Below are positions 25,101 to 39,322 of a stretch of DNA of 64,000 nucleotides, piece by piece. The notes under the pieces were generated by a model. That model made no database searches, was not told where the DNA came from, and saw nothing but the letters and a program-made list of their open reading frames with translations. Origin of the DNA: Petrolisthes cinctipes (Eukaryota; Arthropoda; Malacostraca; Decapoda; Porcellanidae). The stretch lies in contig JAWQEG010000470.1 in the NCBI GenBank assembly GCA_033782935.1, forward strand, positions 2,604,001 to 2,668,000, read 5' to 3'. How positions within the stretch are numbered: the stretch's first letter is position 1; the number at the start of each line of letters is the position of its first letter. The position numbers were made by a program, and so were the translations under genes.

Positions 25101-26682
25101 TCGGTGTTAGAGTATTTTCAATATACAGGCACAAAACATGCTTAAAATCGATATTTTAGGTGCCCAAAGTCAATATGTGTATGCATTTTCTGTACCCGTT
25201 TATTTCCCAAATTCATGCTCAAAACACCCGAAAATTCGATATTTTTGGGTCCCAGAAGCGATCTGTACATGCCTACTCAGTGCTAGAATATATTGAAGAT
25301 ATGGGCCCAAAACATGCTAAAAATCGAAATTTTAGGTGCCCAAAGTCGATATGTGCATTCATCTTCTGTACAAGTTTATATCTCAAATTCAAGCTCAAAA
25401 CACACGAAAATTCGATATTTTTGGGTCCCAGAAGCGATCTGTACATGCCTACTCCGTGTTAGATTTTTTTTAAATACAGGCCCAAAACATGCTGAAAATC
25501 TATATTTTAGGTGCACAAAGTCAATATGTGTATGCATCTTCCGTATCCGTTTATATCCCAAATTCAGGCTCAAAACACCCGAAAATTCAACATTTTTGGG
25601 TCCCAGAAGCGATCTGTACATGCCTACTCAGTGCTAGAATGTTTTCAAAATATAAGCTCAAAACATGCTACAAATCGATATTTTAGGTGTCCAAAGTCGA
25701 TATGTGCATGCATCTTCTGTACCCGTTTATATCTCAAATTCAGGCTCAAAACACCCGAAAATTCGATACTTTTGGGTCCCAGAAGCGATCTGTACATGCC
25801 TAATCAGTGTTAGAGTGTTTTCAAAATATGGGCCCAAAACATGCTGGAAATTAATATTTTAGGTGCCCAAAGTCAATATGTGTATTTATCTTCAATACCC
25901 GTTTATTTCCCAAATTCAGGCTCAAAACACCCGAAAATTCGATATTTTTGGGTTCCAGAAGCGATCTGTACATGCCTACTCCGTGTTAGAGTATTTTCAA
26001 GATACAGGCCCAAAACATGCTGAAAATCAATATTTTAGGTGCCCAAAATCGATATGTGCATGCATCTTCTGTACCCGTTTATATCTCAAATTCAGGTTCA
26101 GAACACCCGAAAATTCGATATTTTTGGGTCCCAGAAGCGATCTGTACATGCCTACTCCGTGTTAGAGTATTTTCAATATACAGGCCCAAAACATGCTTAA
26201 AATCGATATTTTAGTTGTCCAAAGTTAATATGTGTATGCATTTTCTGTACTCGTTTATTTCCCAAATTCAGGCTCAAAACACTCGAAAATTCGATATTTT
26301 TGTGTACCAGAAGCGATCTGTACATGCCTACTCCGTGTTAGAGTATTTTCAAAATACAGGCCCAAAACATGCTCAAAATCGATATTTTGGGTGCCCAAAC
26401 TCGATATGTAAATGCATCTTCTGTACCCGTTTATATCCTAAATTCAGGTTTAAAACACTCGAAAATTCGATATTTTTGGGTCACAGAAGCGATCTGTACA
26501 TGGCTACACCTTGCTAGAATGTTTTCAAGATAAAGACCCAAAACATAATCAAAATCGATATTTTAGGTGCAAAAAGTCGATATGTGCATGCATCTTCAGT
26601 ACCCGTTTATATCTCAAATTCAGGCTCAAAATATCCAAAAATTCAACATTTTTGGGTCCCAGAAGCGATCTGTACATGCCTA
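22140..26682 (+). repeat. Zone with 13-monomer-spaced copies
   Basis: The block 23547-24230 recurs at about 25832-26515, offset 2285 bp (13 monomers less 3 bp), marked by ctggaaattaatattttagg, gtgtatttatcttc and gtactcgtttatttccc. Part of it also appears at 22326-22520. From about 25110 the zone is related to 29685 onward, offset 4575 bp, then 4751 bp after one extra monomer near 30380. Copies are less alike than those of the 40-62 kb region. Confidence 0.75.
22644..22670 (+). other. gttagattttttttaaatac variant, first occurrence
   Basis: The normal gttagagtattttcaaaatac is replaced by gttagattttttttaaatac. The same variant is at about 25459, 30034 and 39889. A derived form with gatattttttaaatac is at about 47278 and 58012. 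It always sits in the same order of neighbouring monomers, so the six loci descend from one cassette. Confidence 0.8.
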
Positions 26683-27544
26683 CTCAGTGCTAGAATGTTT
26701 TCAAAATATAGGCTCAAAACATGCTAAAAACCGATATTTAATGTGTCCAAAGTCGATAAGTGCATGCATCTTCTGTACCCGTTTATATCTAAAAATCAGA
26801 CTCAAAACACCGGAAAATTCGATATTTTTGGGTCTCAGAAGCGATCTGTACATGCTTACTCAGTGCTAGAAATATTTCAATATATGGGCCCAAATCATGC
26901 TAAAAATCGATGTTTTAGGTGCACAAAGTCGATATGTGCATGCATCTTCTGTACTCGTTTATATTTCAAATTCAGGCTCAAAACACCCAAAAATTCGATA
27001 TTTTTGGGTCCCAGAAGCGATCTGTACATGCTTACTCCGTGTTAGAGTATTTTCAAAATACAGGCCCAAAACATGCTGAAAATCAATATTTTAGGTGCCC
27101 AAAGTCGATATGTGCATGCATCTTCTGTACCCGTTTATATCTCAAATTCAGGTTCAGAACACCCGAAAATTCGATATTTTTGGGTCCCAGAGGCGATCTG
27201 TACATGCCTACTCAGTGTTAGAATATTTTCAATATACAGGCACAAAACATGCTGAAAATCGATATTTTAGGTGCCCAAAGTCAATATGTGTATGCATCTT
27301 CTGTACCCGTTTATTTCCCAAATTCATTCTCAAAACACCCGAAAATTCGATATTTTTTGGTCCCAGAAGAGAACTGTACATGCCTACTCAGTGCTCGAAT
27401 ATATTGAAGATATGGGCCCAAAACATGCTAAAAATCGATATTTTAGGTGCCCAAAGTCGATATGTACATTTATCTTCTGTACCCGTTTATATCTCAAATT
27501 CAGGCTCAAAATACCCGAAAATTCGATATTTTTGGGTCCCAGAA
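26683..27544 (+). repeat. 11-monomer-spaced block, copy A
   Basis: These 862 bp recur at 28619-29480, offset exactly 1936 bp (11 x 176). Shared private markers are gctaaaaaccgatatttaat, aaaatcgatgttttaggtgc, attcattctcaaaa and agtgctcgaatatattgaag. Confidence 0.85.
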
Positions 27545-28540
27545 ACGATCTGTACATGCCTACTCAGTGCTAGAATTTTTTCAAAATATAGGCTCAAAAC
27601 ATGATAAAAATCGATATTTAATGTTTCCAAAGTCGATATGTGCATGCATCTTCAGTACCCGTTTATATCTCAAATTTAGGCTCAAAACACCCGAAAATTC
27701 GATATATTTGGGTCCCAGAAGCAATCTGTACATGCCTACTCAGTGCTAGAATTTTTTCAAAATATGTGCCCAAAACATGCTAAAAATCTATATTTTAGGT
27801 GCCCAAAGTCAATATGTGCATGCATTTTCTGTACCCGTTTATATCTCAAATTCAGGCTCAAAACACCCGAAAATTCGATATTTTTGGGTCCCAGAAGCGA
27901 TCTGTACATGCCTACTCCTTGCTAGAATGTTTTCAAGATACAGACCCAAAATATGCTCAAAATCGATATTTTAGGTGTAAAAAGTCGATATGTGCATGCA
28001 TCTTCAGTAACCGTTTATATCTCAAATTCAGGCTAAAAACACCCGAAAATCAATATTTTTGGGTCCCAGAAGGGATCTGTGCATGCCTACTCAGTGCTAG
28101 AATGTTTTCAAAATATAGGCTCAAAACATGTTAAAAATCAATATTTTAGGTTTCCAAAGTCGATATGTTCATGCATCTTCAGTACCCGTTTGTATCTCAA
28201 ATTCAGGCTCAAAACACCCGAAAATTCAATATTTTTGGGTCCCAGAAGCGATCTGTGCATGCCTACTCAGTGCTAGAATGCTTTCAAAATATAGGCTCAA
28301 AACATGTTTAAAATCGATATTTTAGGTGTCCAAAGTCGATATGTGCATGAATCTTCTGTACCCGTTTATATCTCAAATTGAGGCTCAAAACACCCGAAAA
28401 TTCGATAATTTTGGGTTCCAGAAGCGATATGTACATGCCTACTCCGTTGTAGAATATTTTTAATATACAGGCCCAAAACATGCTGAAAATCGATATTTTA
28501 GTTGCCTAAAGTCAATATGTGTATGCATCTTCTGTACCCG

Positions 28541-28557
28541 TTTATATATATATATTC
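28541..28557 (+). other. Short TA run replacing the A-half ctcaaa segment
   Basis: The usual cgtttatatctcaaattcagg reads cgtttatatatatatattca here, one base longer. It is a small dinucleotide expansion in an already TA-rich column and the only such run I noticed. Confidence 0.8.
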
Positions 28558-28618
28558 AGGCTCAAAACACCCGAAAATTCGATATTTTTGGGTCCCAGAA
28601 GCGATCTATACATGCTTA

Positions 28619-29480
28619 CTCAGTGCTAGAATGTTTTCAAAATATAGGCTCAAAACATGCTAAAAACCGATATTTAATGTGTCCAAAGTCGATATGTGCA
28701 TGCATCTTCCGTACCCGTTTATATCTCAAATTCAGACTCAAAACACAGGAAAATTCGATATTTTTGGGTCTCAGAAGCGATCTGTACATGTTTACTCAGT
28801 GCTAGAATTTTTTCAATATATGGGCCCAAATCATGCTAAAAATCGATGTTTTAGGTGCACAAAGTCGATATGTGCATGCATCTTCTGTACTCGTTTATAT
28901 TTCAAATTCAGGCTCAAAACACCCGAAAATTCGATATTTTTGGGTCCCAGAAGCGATCTGTACATGCCTACTCCGTGTTAGAGTATTTTCAAAAAACAGG
29001 CCCAAAACATGCTGAAAATCAATATTTTAGGTGCCCAAAGTCGATATGTGCATGCATCTTCTGTACCCGTTTATATCTCAAATTCAGGTTCAGAACACCC
29101 GAAAATTCGATATTTTTGGGTCCCAGAAGAGATCTGTACATGCCTACTCAGTGTTAGAATATTTTCAATGTACAGGCACAAAACATGCTGAAAATCGATA
29201 TTTTAGGTGCCCAAAGTCAATATGTGTATGCATCTTCTATACCCGTTTATTTCCCAAATTCATTCTCAAAATACCCGAAAATTCGATATTTTTTGGTCCC
29301 AGAAGAGAACTGTACATGCCTACTCAGTGCTCGAATATATTGAAGATATGGGCCCAAAACATGCTAAAAATCGATATTTTAGGTGCCCAAAGTCGATATG
29401 TACATTCATCTTCTGTACCCGTTTATATCTCAAATTCAGGCTCAAAATACCCGAAAATTCGATATTTTTGGGTCCCAGAA
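28619..29480 (+). repeat. 11-monomer-spaced block, copy B
   Basis: This is the second copy of the preceding block. Immediately downstream one monomer has been lost relative to copy A: the offset drops from 1936 to 1760 bp for the monomer at 27743-27920 against 29503-29680. Confidence 0.85.
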
Positions 29481-31541
29481 GCAATCTGTACATGCCTACT
29501 CAGTGCTAGAATTTTTTCAAAATATGTGCCCAAAACATGCTAAAAATCTATATTTTAGGTGCCCAAAGTCAATATGTGCATGCATTTTCTGTACCCGTTT
29601 ATATCTCAAATTCAGGCTCAAAACACCCGAAAATTCGATATTTTTGGGTCCCAGAAGCGATCTGTACATGCCTACTCCGTGTTAGAGTATTTTCAATATA
29701 CAGGCCAAAAACATGCTCAAAATCGATATTTTAGGTGCCCAAAGTCAATATGTGTATGCATTTTCTGTACCCGTTTATTTCCCAAATTCAGACTCAAAAC
29801 ACCCGAAAATTCGATATTTTTGGGTCCCAGAAGCGATCTGTACATGCCTACTCAGTGCTAGAATATATTGAAGATATGGGCCCAAAACATGCTAAAAATC
29901 AACATTTTAGGTGCCCAAAGTCGATATGTGCATTCATCTTCTGTACCCGTTTATATCTCAAATTCAAGCTCAAAACACACGAAAATTCGATATTTTTGGG
30001 TCCCAGAAGCGATCTGTACATGCCTACTCTGTGTTAGATTTTTTTTAAATACAGGCCCAAAACATGCTGAAAATCTATATTTTAGGTGCACAAAGTCAAT
30101 ATGTGTATGCATCTTCTGTATCCGTTTATATCCCAAATTCAGGCTCAAAACACCCGAAAATTCAACATTTTTGGGTCCCAGAAGCGATCTGTACATGCCT
30201 ACTCAGTGCTAGAATGTTTTCAAAATATAGGCTCAAAACATGCTACAAATCGATATTTTAGGTGTCCAAAGTCGATATGTGCATGCATCTGCTGTACCCG
30301 TTTATATCTCAAATTCAGGCTCAAAACACCCGAAAATTCGATATTTTTGGGTCCCTAAAGCGATCTGTACATGCCTACTCAGTGCTTGAATTTTTTCAAA
30401 ATTTGGGCCCAAAACATGCTAAAAATCGATATTTTAAATGCAAAAAGTCGATATGTGCATGCATCTTCTGTACACGTTTATATCTCAAATTCAGGCTCAA
30501 AACAACCGAAAATTCGATATTTTTGGTCCCCAGAAGCGATCTGTACATGCCTACTCCGTGTTAGAGTATTTTCAAAATACAGGCGCAAAACATGCTGGAA
30601 ATTAATATTTTAGGTGCCCAAAGTCAATATGTGTATTTATCTTCAATACCCGTTTATTTCCCAAATTCAGGCTCAAAACACCCGAAAATTCGAAATTTTT
30701 GGGTCCCAGAAGCGATCTGTACATGCCTACTCCGTGTTAGAGTATTTTCAAGATACAGGCCCAAAACATGCTGAAAATCAATATTTTAGGTGCCCAAAAT
30801 CGATATGTGCATGCATCTTCTGTACCCGTTTATATCTCAAATTCAGGTTCAGAACACCCGAAAATTCGATATTTTTGGGTCCCAGAAGCGATCTGTACAT
30901 GCTTACTCCGTGTTAAAGTATTTTCAATATACAGGCCCAAAACATGCTTAAAATCGATATTTTAGGTGCCCAAAGTTAATATGTGTATGCATCTTCTGTA
31001 CTCGTTTATTTCCCAAATTCTGGCTCAAAACACTCGAAAATTCGATATTTATGTGTACCAGAAGCGATCTGTACATGCCTACTCCGTGTTAGAGTATTTT
31101 CAAAATACAGGCCCAAAACATGCTCAAAATCGATATTTTGGGTGCCCAAACTCGATATGTAAATGCATCTTCTGTACCCGTTTATATCTCAAATTTAGGT
31201 TTAAAACACTCGAAAATTCGATATTTTTGGGTCACAGAAGCGATCTCTACATGCTTACTCCTTGCTAGAATGTTTTCAGGATACAGACCCAAAACATAAT
31301 CAAAATCGATATTTTAGGTGCAAAAAGTCGATATGTGCATGCATCTTCAGTACCCGTTTATATCTCAAATTCAGGCTCAAAATATCCGAAAATTCAACAT
31401 TTTTGGGTCCCAGAAGCAATCTGTACATGCCTACTCAGTGCTAGAATTTTTTCAAAATATAGGCTCAAAACATGCTAAAAATCGATATTTAATGTGTCCA
31501 AAGTCGATATGTGCATGCATCTTCTGTACCCGTTTATATCT
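29468..31541 (+). repeat. 2.07-kb block repeated 9855 bp downstream, copy A
   Basis: This block recurs at 39323-41396, offset 9855 bp (56 monomers less 1 bp), with shared indels such as gattttttttaaatac. It holds a dozen monomers of clearly different types in the same order, so the similarity is by descent of the whole block and not just of the family. Confidence 0.85.
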
Positions 31542-31557
31542 CAAATTCAGACTCAAA

Positions 31558-34177
31558 ACACCCGAAAATTCGATATTTTTGGGTCCCAGAAGCGATCTGT
31601 ACATGCCTACTCCGTGTTAGTGTATTTTCAATATACAGGCACAAAACATGCTGAAAATCGATATTTTAGGTGCCCAAAGTCAATATGTGTATGCATCTTC
31701 TGTACCCGTTTATTTCCCAAATTCAGGCTCAAAACACCCGAAAATTCGATATTTTTTGGTCCCTGAAGAGAACTGTACATGCTTACTCAGTGCTAGAATA
31801 TATTGAAGATATGGGCCCAAAAACATGCTAAAAATCGATATTTTAGGTGCCCAAAGTCGATATGTACATTCATTTTCTGTACCCGTTTATATCTCAAATT
31901 CAGGCTCAAAATACCCGAAAATTCGATATTTTTGGGTCCCAGAAGCGATCTGTACATGCCTACTCAGTGCTAGAATTTTTTCAAAATATAGGCTCAAAAC
32001 ATGTTAAAAATCGATATTTAATGTTTTCAAAGTCGATATGTGCATGCATCTTCTGTACCCGTTTATATCTCAAATTTAGGCTCAAAACACCCGAAAATTC
32101 GATATATTTGGATCCCAGAAGCAATCTGTACATGCCTACTCAGTGCTAGAATTTTTTCAAAATATGTGCCCAAAACATGCTAAAAATCTATATTTTAGGT
32201 GCCCAAAGTCAATATGTGCATGCATTTTCTGTACCCGTTTATATCCCAAATTCAGGCTCAAAACACCCGAAAATTCGATATTTTTGGGTCCCAGAAGCGA
32301 TCTGTACATGCCTACTCCTTGCTAGAATGTTTTCAAGACACAGACCCAAAACATGCTCAAAATCGATATTTTAGGTGTAAAAAGTCGATATGTGCATGCA
32401 TCTTCAGTAACCGTTTATATCTCAAATTCAGGCTCAAAACACCCGAAAATCAATATTTTTGGGTCCCAGAAGGGATCTGTGCATGCCTACTCAGTGCTAG
32501 AATGTTTTCAAAATATAGGCTCAAAACATGTTAAAAATCAATATTTTAGGTTTCCAAAGTCGATATGTTCATGCATCTTCAGTACCCGTTTGTATCTCAA
32601 ATTCAGGCTCAAAACACCCGAAAATTCAATATTTTTGGGTCCCAGAAGCGATCTGTGCATGCCTACTCAGTGCTAGAATGTTTTCAAAATATAGGCTCAA
32701 AACATGATTAAAATCGATATTTTAGGTGTCTAAAGTCGATATGTGCATGAATCTTCTGTACCCGTTTATATCTCAAATTGAGGCTCAAAACACCCGAAAA
32801 TTCGATAATTTTGGGTTCCAGAAGCGATCTGTACATGCCTACTCCGTGGTAGAGTATTTTTAATATACAGGCCCAAAACATGCTTAAAATCGATATTTTA
32901 GTTGCCTAAAGTCGATATGTGTATGCATCTTCTGTACCCGTTTATATCCTAAATTCAGGCTCAAAACACCCGAAAATTCGATATTTTTGGTTCCCAGAAG
33001 CGATCTGTACATGCTTACTCTGTGCTAGAATTTTTTCAATATATGGGCCCAAAACATGCTAAAAATCGATATTTTAGGTGCCTAAAGTCGATATGTGCAT
33101 GCATCTTCTGTACCCGTTTATATATCAAATTCAGACTCAAAACACCCGAAAATTCGATATTTTTGGGTCCCAGAAGCGATCTGTACATGCCTACTCCGTG
33201 TTAGTGTATTTTCAAAATACAGGCCCAAAACATGCTGAAAATCAATATTTTAGGTGCCCAAAGTCGATATGTGCATGCATCTTCTGTACCCGTTTATATC
33301 TCAAATTCAGGTTCAGAACACCCGAAAATTCGATATTTTTGGGTCCCAGAAGCGATCTGTACAAGCCTACTCCGTGTTAGAGTATTTTCAATATACAGGC
33401 ACAAAACATGCTGAAAATCGATATTTTAGGTGCCCAAAGTCAATATGTGTATGCATCTTCTGTACCCGTTTATTTCCCAAATTCAGGCTCAAAACACCCG
33501 AAAATTCGATATTTTTGGGTCCCATAAGCGATCTGTACATGCCTACTCAGTGCTAGAATATATTGAAGATATGGGCCCAAAACATGCTAAAAATCGACAT
33601 TTTAGATGCCCAAAGTCGATATGTGCATTCATTTTCTGTACTCGTTTATATCTCAAATTCAGGTTCAGAACACCCGTAAATTCGATATTTTTGGGTCCCA
33701 GAAGCGATCTGTACAAGCCTACTCCGTGTTAGATTATTTTCAATATACAGCCACAATACATGCTGAAAATCGATATTTTAAGAGCCCAAAGTCAATATGT
33801 GTATGCATCTTCTGTACCCGTTTATTTCCCAAATTCAGGCTCAAAACACCCGAAAATTCGATATTTTTTGGTCCCAGAAGAGAACTGTACATGCCTACTC
33901 AGTGCTAGAATATATTGAAGATATGGGCCCAAAACATGCTAAAAATCGATATTTTAGGTGCCCAAAGTCGATATGTACATTCATCTTCTGTACCCGTTTA
34001 TATCTCAAATTCAGGCTCAAAATACCCGAAAATTCGATATTTTTGGGTCCCAGAAGCGATCTGTACATGCCTACTCCGTGTTAGAGTATTTTCAATATAC
34101 AGGCCCAAAACATGCTTAAAATCGATATTTTAGGTGCCCAAAGATAATATGTGTATGCATTTTCTGTACTCGTTTAT
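31558..34177 (+). repeat. 20-monomer-spaced block, copy A (2.6 kb)
   Basis: The block recurs at 35078-37697, offset exactly 3520 bp (20 x 176). Shared oddities include an extra A in gggcccaaaaacatgc (31815 and 35335), taatgttttcaaagtcg, ttcgataattttgggttcc, cgacattttagatgcc and cacaatacatg/cacaacacatg. The end is placed where cgtttatttc becomes cgtttatatc at 37698. Confidence 0.9.
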
Positions 34178-35077
34178 TTCCCAAATTCAGGCTCAAAACA
34201 CTCGAAAATTCGATATTTTTGTGTACCAGAAGCGATCTGTACATGCCTACTCCGTGTTAGAGTATTTTCAAAATACAGGCCCAAAACATGCTCAAAATCG
34301 ATATTTTGGGTGCCCAAACTCGATATGTAAATGCATCTTCTGTACCCGTTTATATCCTAAATTCTGGTTTAAAACACTCGAAAATTCGATATTTTTGGGT
34401 CACAGAAGCGATCTGTACATGCCTACACCTTGCTAGAATGTTTTCAAGATACAGACCCAAAACATAATCAAAATCGATATTTTAGGTGCAAAAAGTCGAT
34501 ATGTGCATGCATCTTCAGTACCCGTTTATATCTCAAATTCAGGCTCAAAATATCCGAAAATTCAACATTTTTTGGTCCCAGAAGCGATCTGTACATGCCT
34601 ACTCAGTGCTAGAATGTTTTCAAAATATAGGCTCAAAACATGCTAAAAACCGATATTTAATGTGTCCAAAGTCGATATGTGCATGCATCTTCTGTACCCG
34701 TTTATATCTAAAATTCAGACTCAAAACACCCGAAAATTCGATATTTTTGGGTCTCAGAAGCGATCTGTACATGCTTACTAAGTGCTAGAATTTTTTCAAT
34801 ATATGGGCCCAAATCATGCTAAAAATCGATGTTTTAGGTGCACAAAGTCGATATGTGCATGCATCTTATGTACTCGTTTATATTTCAAATTCAGTCTCAA
34901 AACACCCGAAAATTCGATATTTTTGGGTCCCAGAAGCGATCTGTACATGCCTACTCCGTGTTAGAGTATTTTCAAAATACAGGCCCAAAACATGCTGAAA
35001 ATCAATATTTTAGGTGCCCAAAGTCGATATGTGCATGCATCTTCTGTACCCGTTTATATCTCAAATTCAGGTTCAGA

Positions 35078-37697
35078 ACACCCGAAAATTCGATATTTTT
35101 GGGTCCCAGAAGCGATCTGTACATGCCTACTCCGTGATAGAATATTTTCAATATACAGGCACAAAACATGCTGAAAATCGATATTTTAGGTGCCCAAAGT
35201 CAATATGTGTATGCATCTTCTGTACCCGTTTATTTCCCAAATTCAGGCTCAAAACACCCGAAAATTCGATATTTTTTGGTCCCTGAAGAGAACTGTACAT
35301 GCTTACTCAGTGCTAGAATATATTGAAGATAAGGGCCCAAAAACATGCAAAAAATCGATATTTTAGGTGCCCAAAGTCGATATGTACATTCATCTTCTGT
35401 ACCCGTTTATATCTCAAATTCAGGATCAAAATACCCGAAAAATCGATATTTTTGGGTCCCAGAAGCGATCTGTACATGCCTACTCAGTGCTAGAATTTTT
35501 TCAAAATATAGGCTCAAAACATGATAAAAATCGATATTTAATGTTTTCAAAGTCGATATGTGCATGCATCTTCTGTACCCGTTTATATCTCAAATTTAGG
35601 CTCAAAACACCCGAAAATTCGATATATTTGGATCCCAGAAGCAATCTGTACATGCCTACTCAGTGCTAGAATTTTTTCAAAATATGTGCCCAAAACATGC
35701 TAAAAATCTATATTTTAGGTGCCCAAAGTCAATATGTGCATGCATTTTCTGTACCCGTTTATATCTCAAATTCAGGCTCAAAACACCCGAAAATTCGATA
35801 TTTTTGGGTCCCAGAAGCGATCTGTACATGCCTACTCCTTGCTAGAATGTTTTCAAGATACAGACCCAAAACATGCTCAAAATCGATATTTTAGGTGTAA
35901 AAAGTCGATATGTGCATGCATCTTCAGTAACCGTTTATATCTCAAATTCAGGCTCAAAACACCCGAAAATCAATATTTTTGGGTCCCAGAAGGGATCTGT
36001 GCATGCCTACTCAGTGCTAGAATGTTTTCAAAATATAGGCTCAAAACATGTTAAAAATCAATATTTTAGGTTTCCAAAGTCGATATGTTCATGCATCTTC
36101 AGTACCCGTTTGTATCTCAAATTCAGGCTCAAAACACCCGAAAATTCAATATTTTTGGGTCCCAGAAGCGATCTGTGCATGCCTACTCAGTGCTAGAATG
36201 TTTTCAAAATATAGGCTCAAAACATGATTAAAATCGATATTTTAGGTGTCTAAAGTCGATATGTGCATGAATCTTCTGTACCCGTTTATATCTCAAATTG
36301 AAGCTCAAAACACCCGAAAATTCGATAATTTTGGGTTCCAGAAGCGATCTGTACATGCCTACTCCGTGGTAGAGTATTTTTAATATACAGGCCCAAAACA
36401 TGCTGAAAATCGATATTTTAGTTGCCTAAAGTCGATATGTGTATGCATCTTCTGTACCCGTTTATATCCCAAATTCAGGCTCAAAACACCCGAAAATTCG
36501 ATATTTTTGGTTCCCAGAAGCGATCTGTACATGCTTACACTATGCTAGAATTTTTTCAATATATGGGCCCAAAACATGCTAAAAATCGATATTTTAGGTG
36601 CCTAAAGTCGATATGTGCATGCATCTTCTGTACCCGTTTATATCTCAAATTCAGGCTCAAAACACCCGAAAATTCGATATTTTTGGGTCCCAGAAGCGAT
36701 CTGTACATGCCTACTCCGTGTTAGTGTATTTTCAAAATACAGGCCCCAAACATGCTGAAAATCAATATTTTAGGTGCCCAAAGTCGATATGTGCATGCAT
36801 CTTCTGTACCCGTTTATATCTCAAATTCAGGTTCAGAACACCCGAAAATTCGATATTTTTGGGTCCCAGAAGCGATCTGTACAAGCCTACTCCGTGTTAG
36901 AGTATTTTCAATATTCAGGCACAAAACATGCTGAAAATCGATATTTTAGGTGCCCAAAGTCAATATGTGTATGCATCTTCTGTACCCGTTTATTTCCCAA
37001 ATTCAGGCTCAAAACACCCGAAAATTCGATATTTTTGGGTCCCATAAGCGATCTGTACATGCCTACTCAGTGCTAGAATATATTGAAGATATGGGCCCAA
37101 AACATGCTAAAAATCGACATTTTAGATGCCCAAAGTCGATATGTGCATTCATTTTCTGTACCCGTTTATATCTCAAATTCAGGTTCAGAACACCCGTAAA
37201 TTCGATATTTTTGGGTCCCAGAAGCGATCTGTACAAGCCTACTCCGTGTTAGATTATTTTCAATATACAGCCACAACACATGCTGAAAATCGATATTTTA
37301 AGAGCCCAAAGTCAATATGTGTATGCATCTTCTGTACCCGTTTATTTCCCAAATTCAGGCTCAAAACACCCGAAAATTCGATATTTTTTGGTCCCAGAAG
37401 AGAACTGTACATGCCTACTCAGTGCTAGAATATATTGAAGATATGGGCCCAAAACATGCTAAAAATCGATATTTTAGGTGCCCAAAGTCGATATGTACAT
37501 TCATCTTCTGTACCCGTTTATATCTCAAATTCAGGCTCAAAATACCCGAAAATTCGATATTTTTGGGTCCCAGAAGCGATCTGTACATGCCTACTCCGTG
37601 TTAGAGTATTTTCAATATACAGGCCCAAAACATGCTTAAAATCGATATTTTAGGTGCCCAAAGTTAATATGTGTATGCATTTTCTGTACTCGTTTAT
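35078..37697 (+). repeat. 20-monomer-spaced block, copy B
   Basis: This is the second copy of the preceding block. Its middle part, from about 35697 to 37210, is found a third and fourth time at about 45727-47240 (offset 10030 bp) and 56461-57974 (a further 10734 bp). Confidence 0.9.
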
Positions 37698-38049
37698 ATC
37701 TCAAATTCAGGCTCAAAATATCCGAAAATTCAACATTTTTGGGTCCCAGAAGAGAACTGTACATGCCTACTCAGTGCTAGAATATATTAAAGATATGGGC
37801 CCAAAACATACTAAAAATCGATATTTTAGGTGCCCAAAGTCGATATGTACATGCATCTTCTGTACCCGTTTATATCTAAAATTCAGACTCAAAACACCCG
37901 AAAATTCGATATTTTTGGGTCCCAGAAGCGATCTGTACATGCCTACTCCGTGTTAGAGTATTTTCAATATACAGGCCCAAAACATGCTTAAAATCGATAT
38001 TTTAGGTGCCCAAAGTTAATATGTGTATGCATTTTCTGTACTCGTTTAT
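37698..38049 (+). repeat. Two-monomer insertion
   Basis: The offset to the upstream homologous copy changes from 3520 to 3872 bp across this point. So 352 bp, exactly two monomers, are extra here relative to 34178. One inserted monomer carries the atattaaagatatgggccc and catactaaaaatcg changes. Confidence 0.8.
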
Positions 38050-38972
38050 TTCCCAAATTCAGGCTCAAAACACTCGAAAATTCGATATTTTTGTGTACCA
38101 GAAGCGATCTGTACATGCCTACTCCGTGTTAGAGTATTTTCAAAATACAGGCCCAAAACATGCTCAAAATCGATATTTTGGGTGCCCAAACTCGATATGT
38201 AAATGCATCTTCTGTACCCGTTTATATCCTAAATTCAGGTTTAAAACACTCGAAAATTCGATATTTTTGGGTCACAGAAGCGATCTGTACATGCCTACAC
38301 CTTGCTAGAATGTTTTCAAGATACAGACCCAAAACATAATCAAAATCGATATTTTAGGTGCAAAAAGTCGATATGTGCATGCATCTTCAGTACCAGTTTA
38401 TATCTCAAATTCAGGCTCAAAATATCCGAAAATTCAACATTTTTTGGTCCCAGAAGCGATCTGTACATGCCTACTTAGTGCTAGAATGTTTTCAAAATAT
38501 AGGCTCAAAACATGCTAAAAACCGATATTTAATGTGTCCAAAGTCGATATGTGCATGCATCTTCTGTACCCGTTTATATCTAAAATTCAGACTCAAAACA
38601 CCCGAAAATTCGATATTTTTGGGTCTCAGAAGCGATCTGTACATGCTTACTCAGTGCTAGAATTTTTTCAATATATGGGCCCAAATCATGCTAAAAATCG
38701 ATGTTTTAGGTGCACAAAGTCGATATGTGCATGCATCTTATGTACTCGTTTATATTTCAAATTCAGGCTCAAAACACCCGAAAATTCGATATTTTTGGGT
38801 CCCAGAAGCGATCTGTACATGCCTACTCCGTGTTAGAGTATTTTCAAAATACAGGCCCAAAACATGCTGAAAATCAATATTTTAGGTGCCCAAAGTCGAT
38901 ATGTGCATGCATCTTCTGTACCCGTTTATATCTCAAATTCAGGTTCAGAACACCCGAAAATTCGATATTTTT
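38050..38972 (+). repeat. 22-monomer-spaced copy of 34178-35100
   Basis: Offset to the upstream copy is 3872 bp (22 x 176). Markers are ctcgatatgtaaatgc, aaaaaccgatatttaatg, aaatcgatgttttagg and catcttatgtactcg. At 38973 it switches monomer type, skipping one monomer relative to the upstream copy. Confidence 0.85.
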
Positions 38973-39322
38973 TGGTCCCAGAAGAGAACTGTACATGCCT
39001 ACTCAGTGCTCGAATATATTGAAGATATGGGCCCAAAACATGCTAAAAATCGATATTTTAGGTGCCCAAAGTCGATATGTACATTCATCTTCTGTACCCG
39101 TTTATATCTCAAATTCAGGCTCAAAATACCCGAAAATTCGATATTTTTGGGTCCCAGAAGCAATCTGTACATTCCTACTCAGTGCTAGAATTTTTTCAAA
39201 ATATAGGCTCAAAACATGATAAAAATCGATATTTAATGTTTCCAAAGTCGATATTTGCATGCATCTTCAGTACCCGTTTATATCTCAAATTTAGGCTCAA
39301 AAAACCCGATAATTCGATATAT

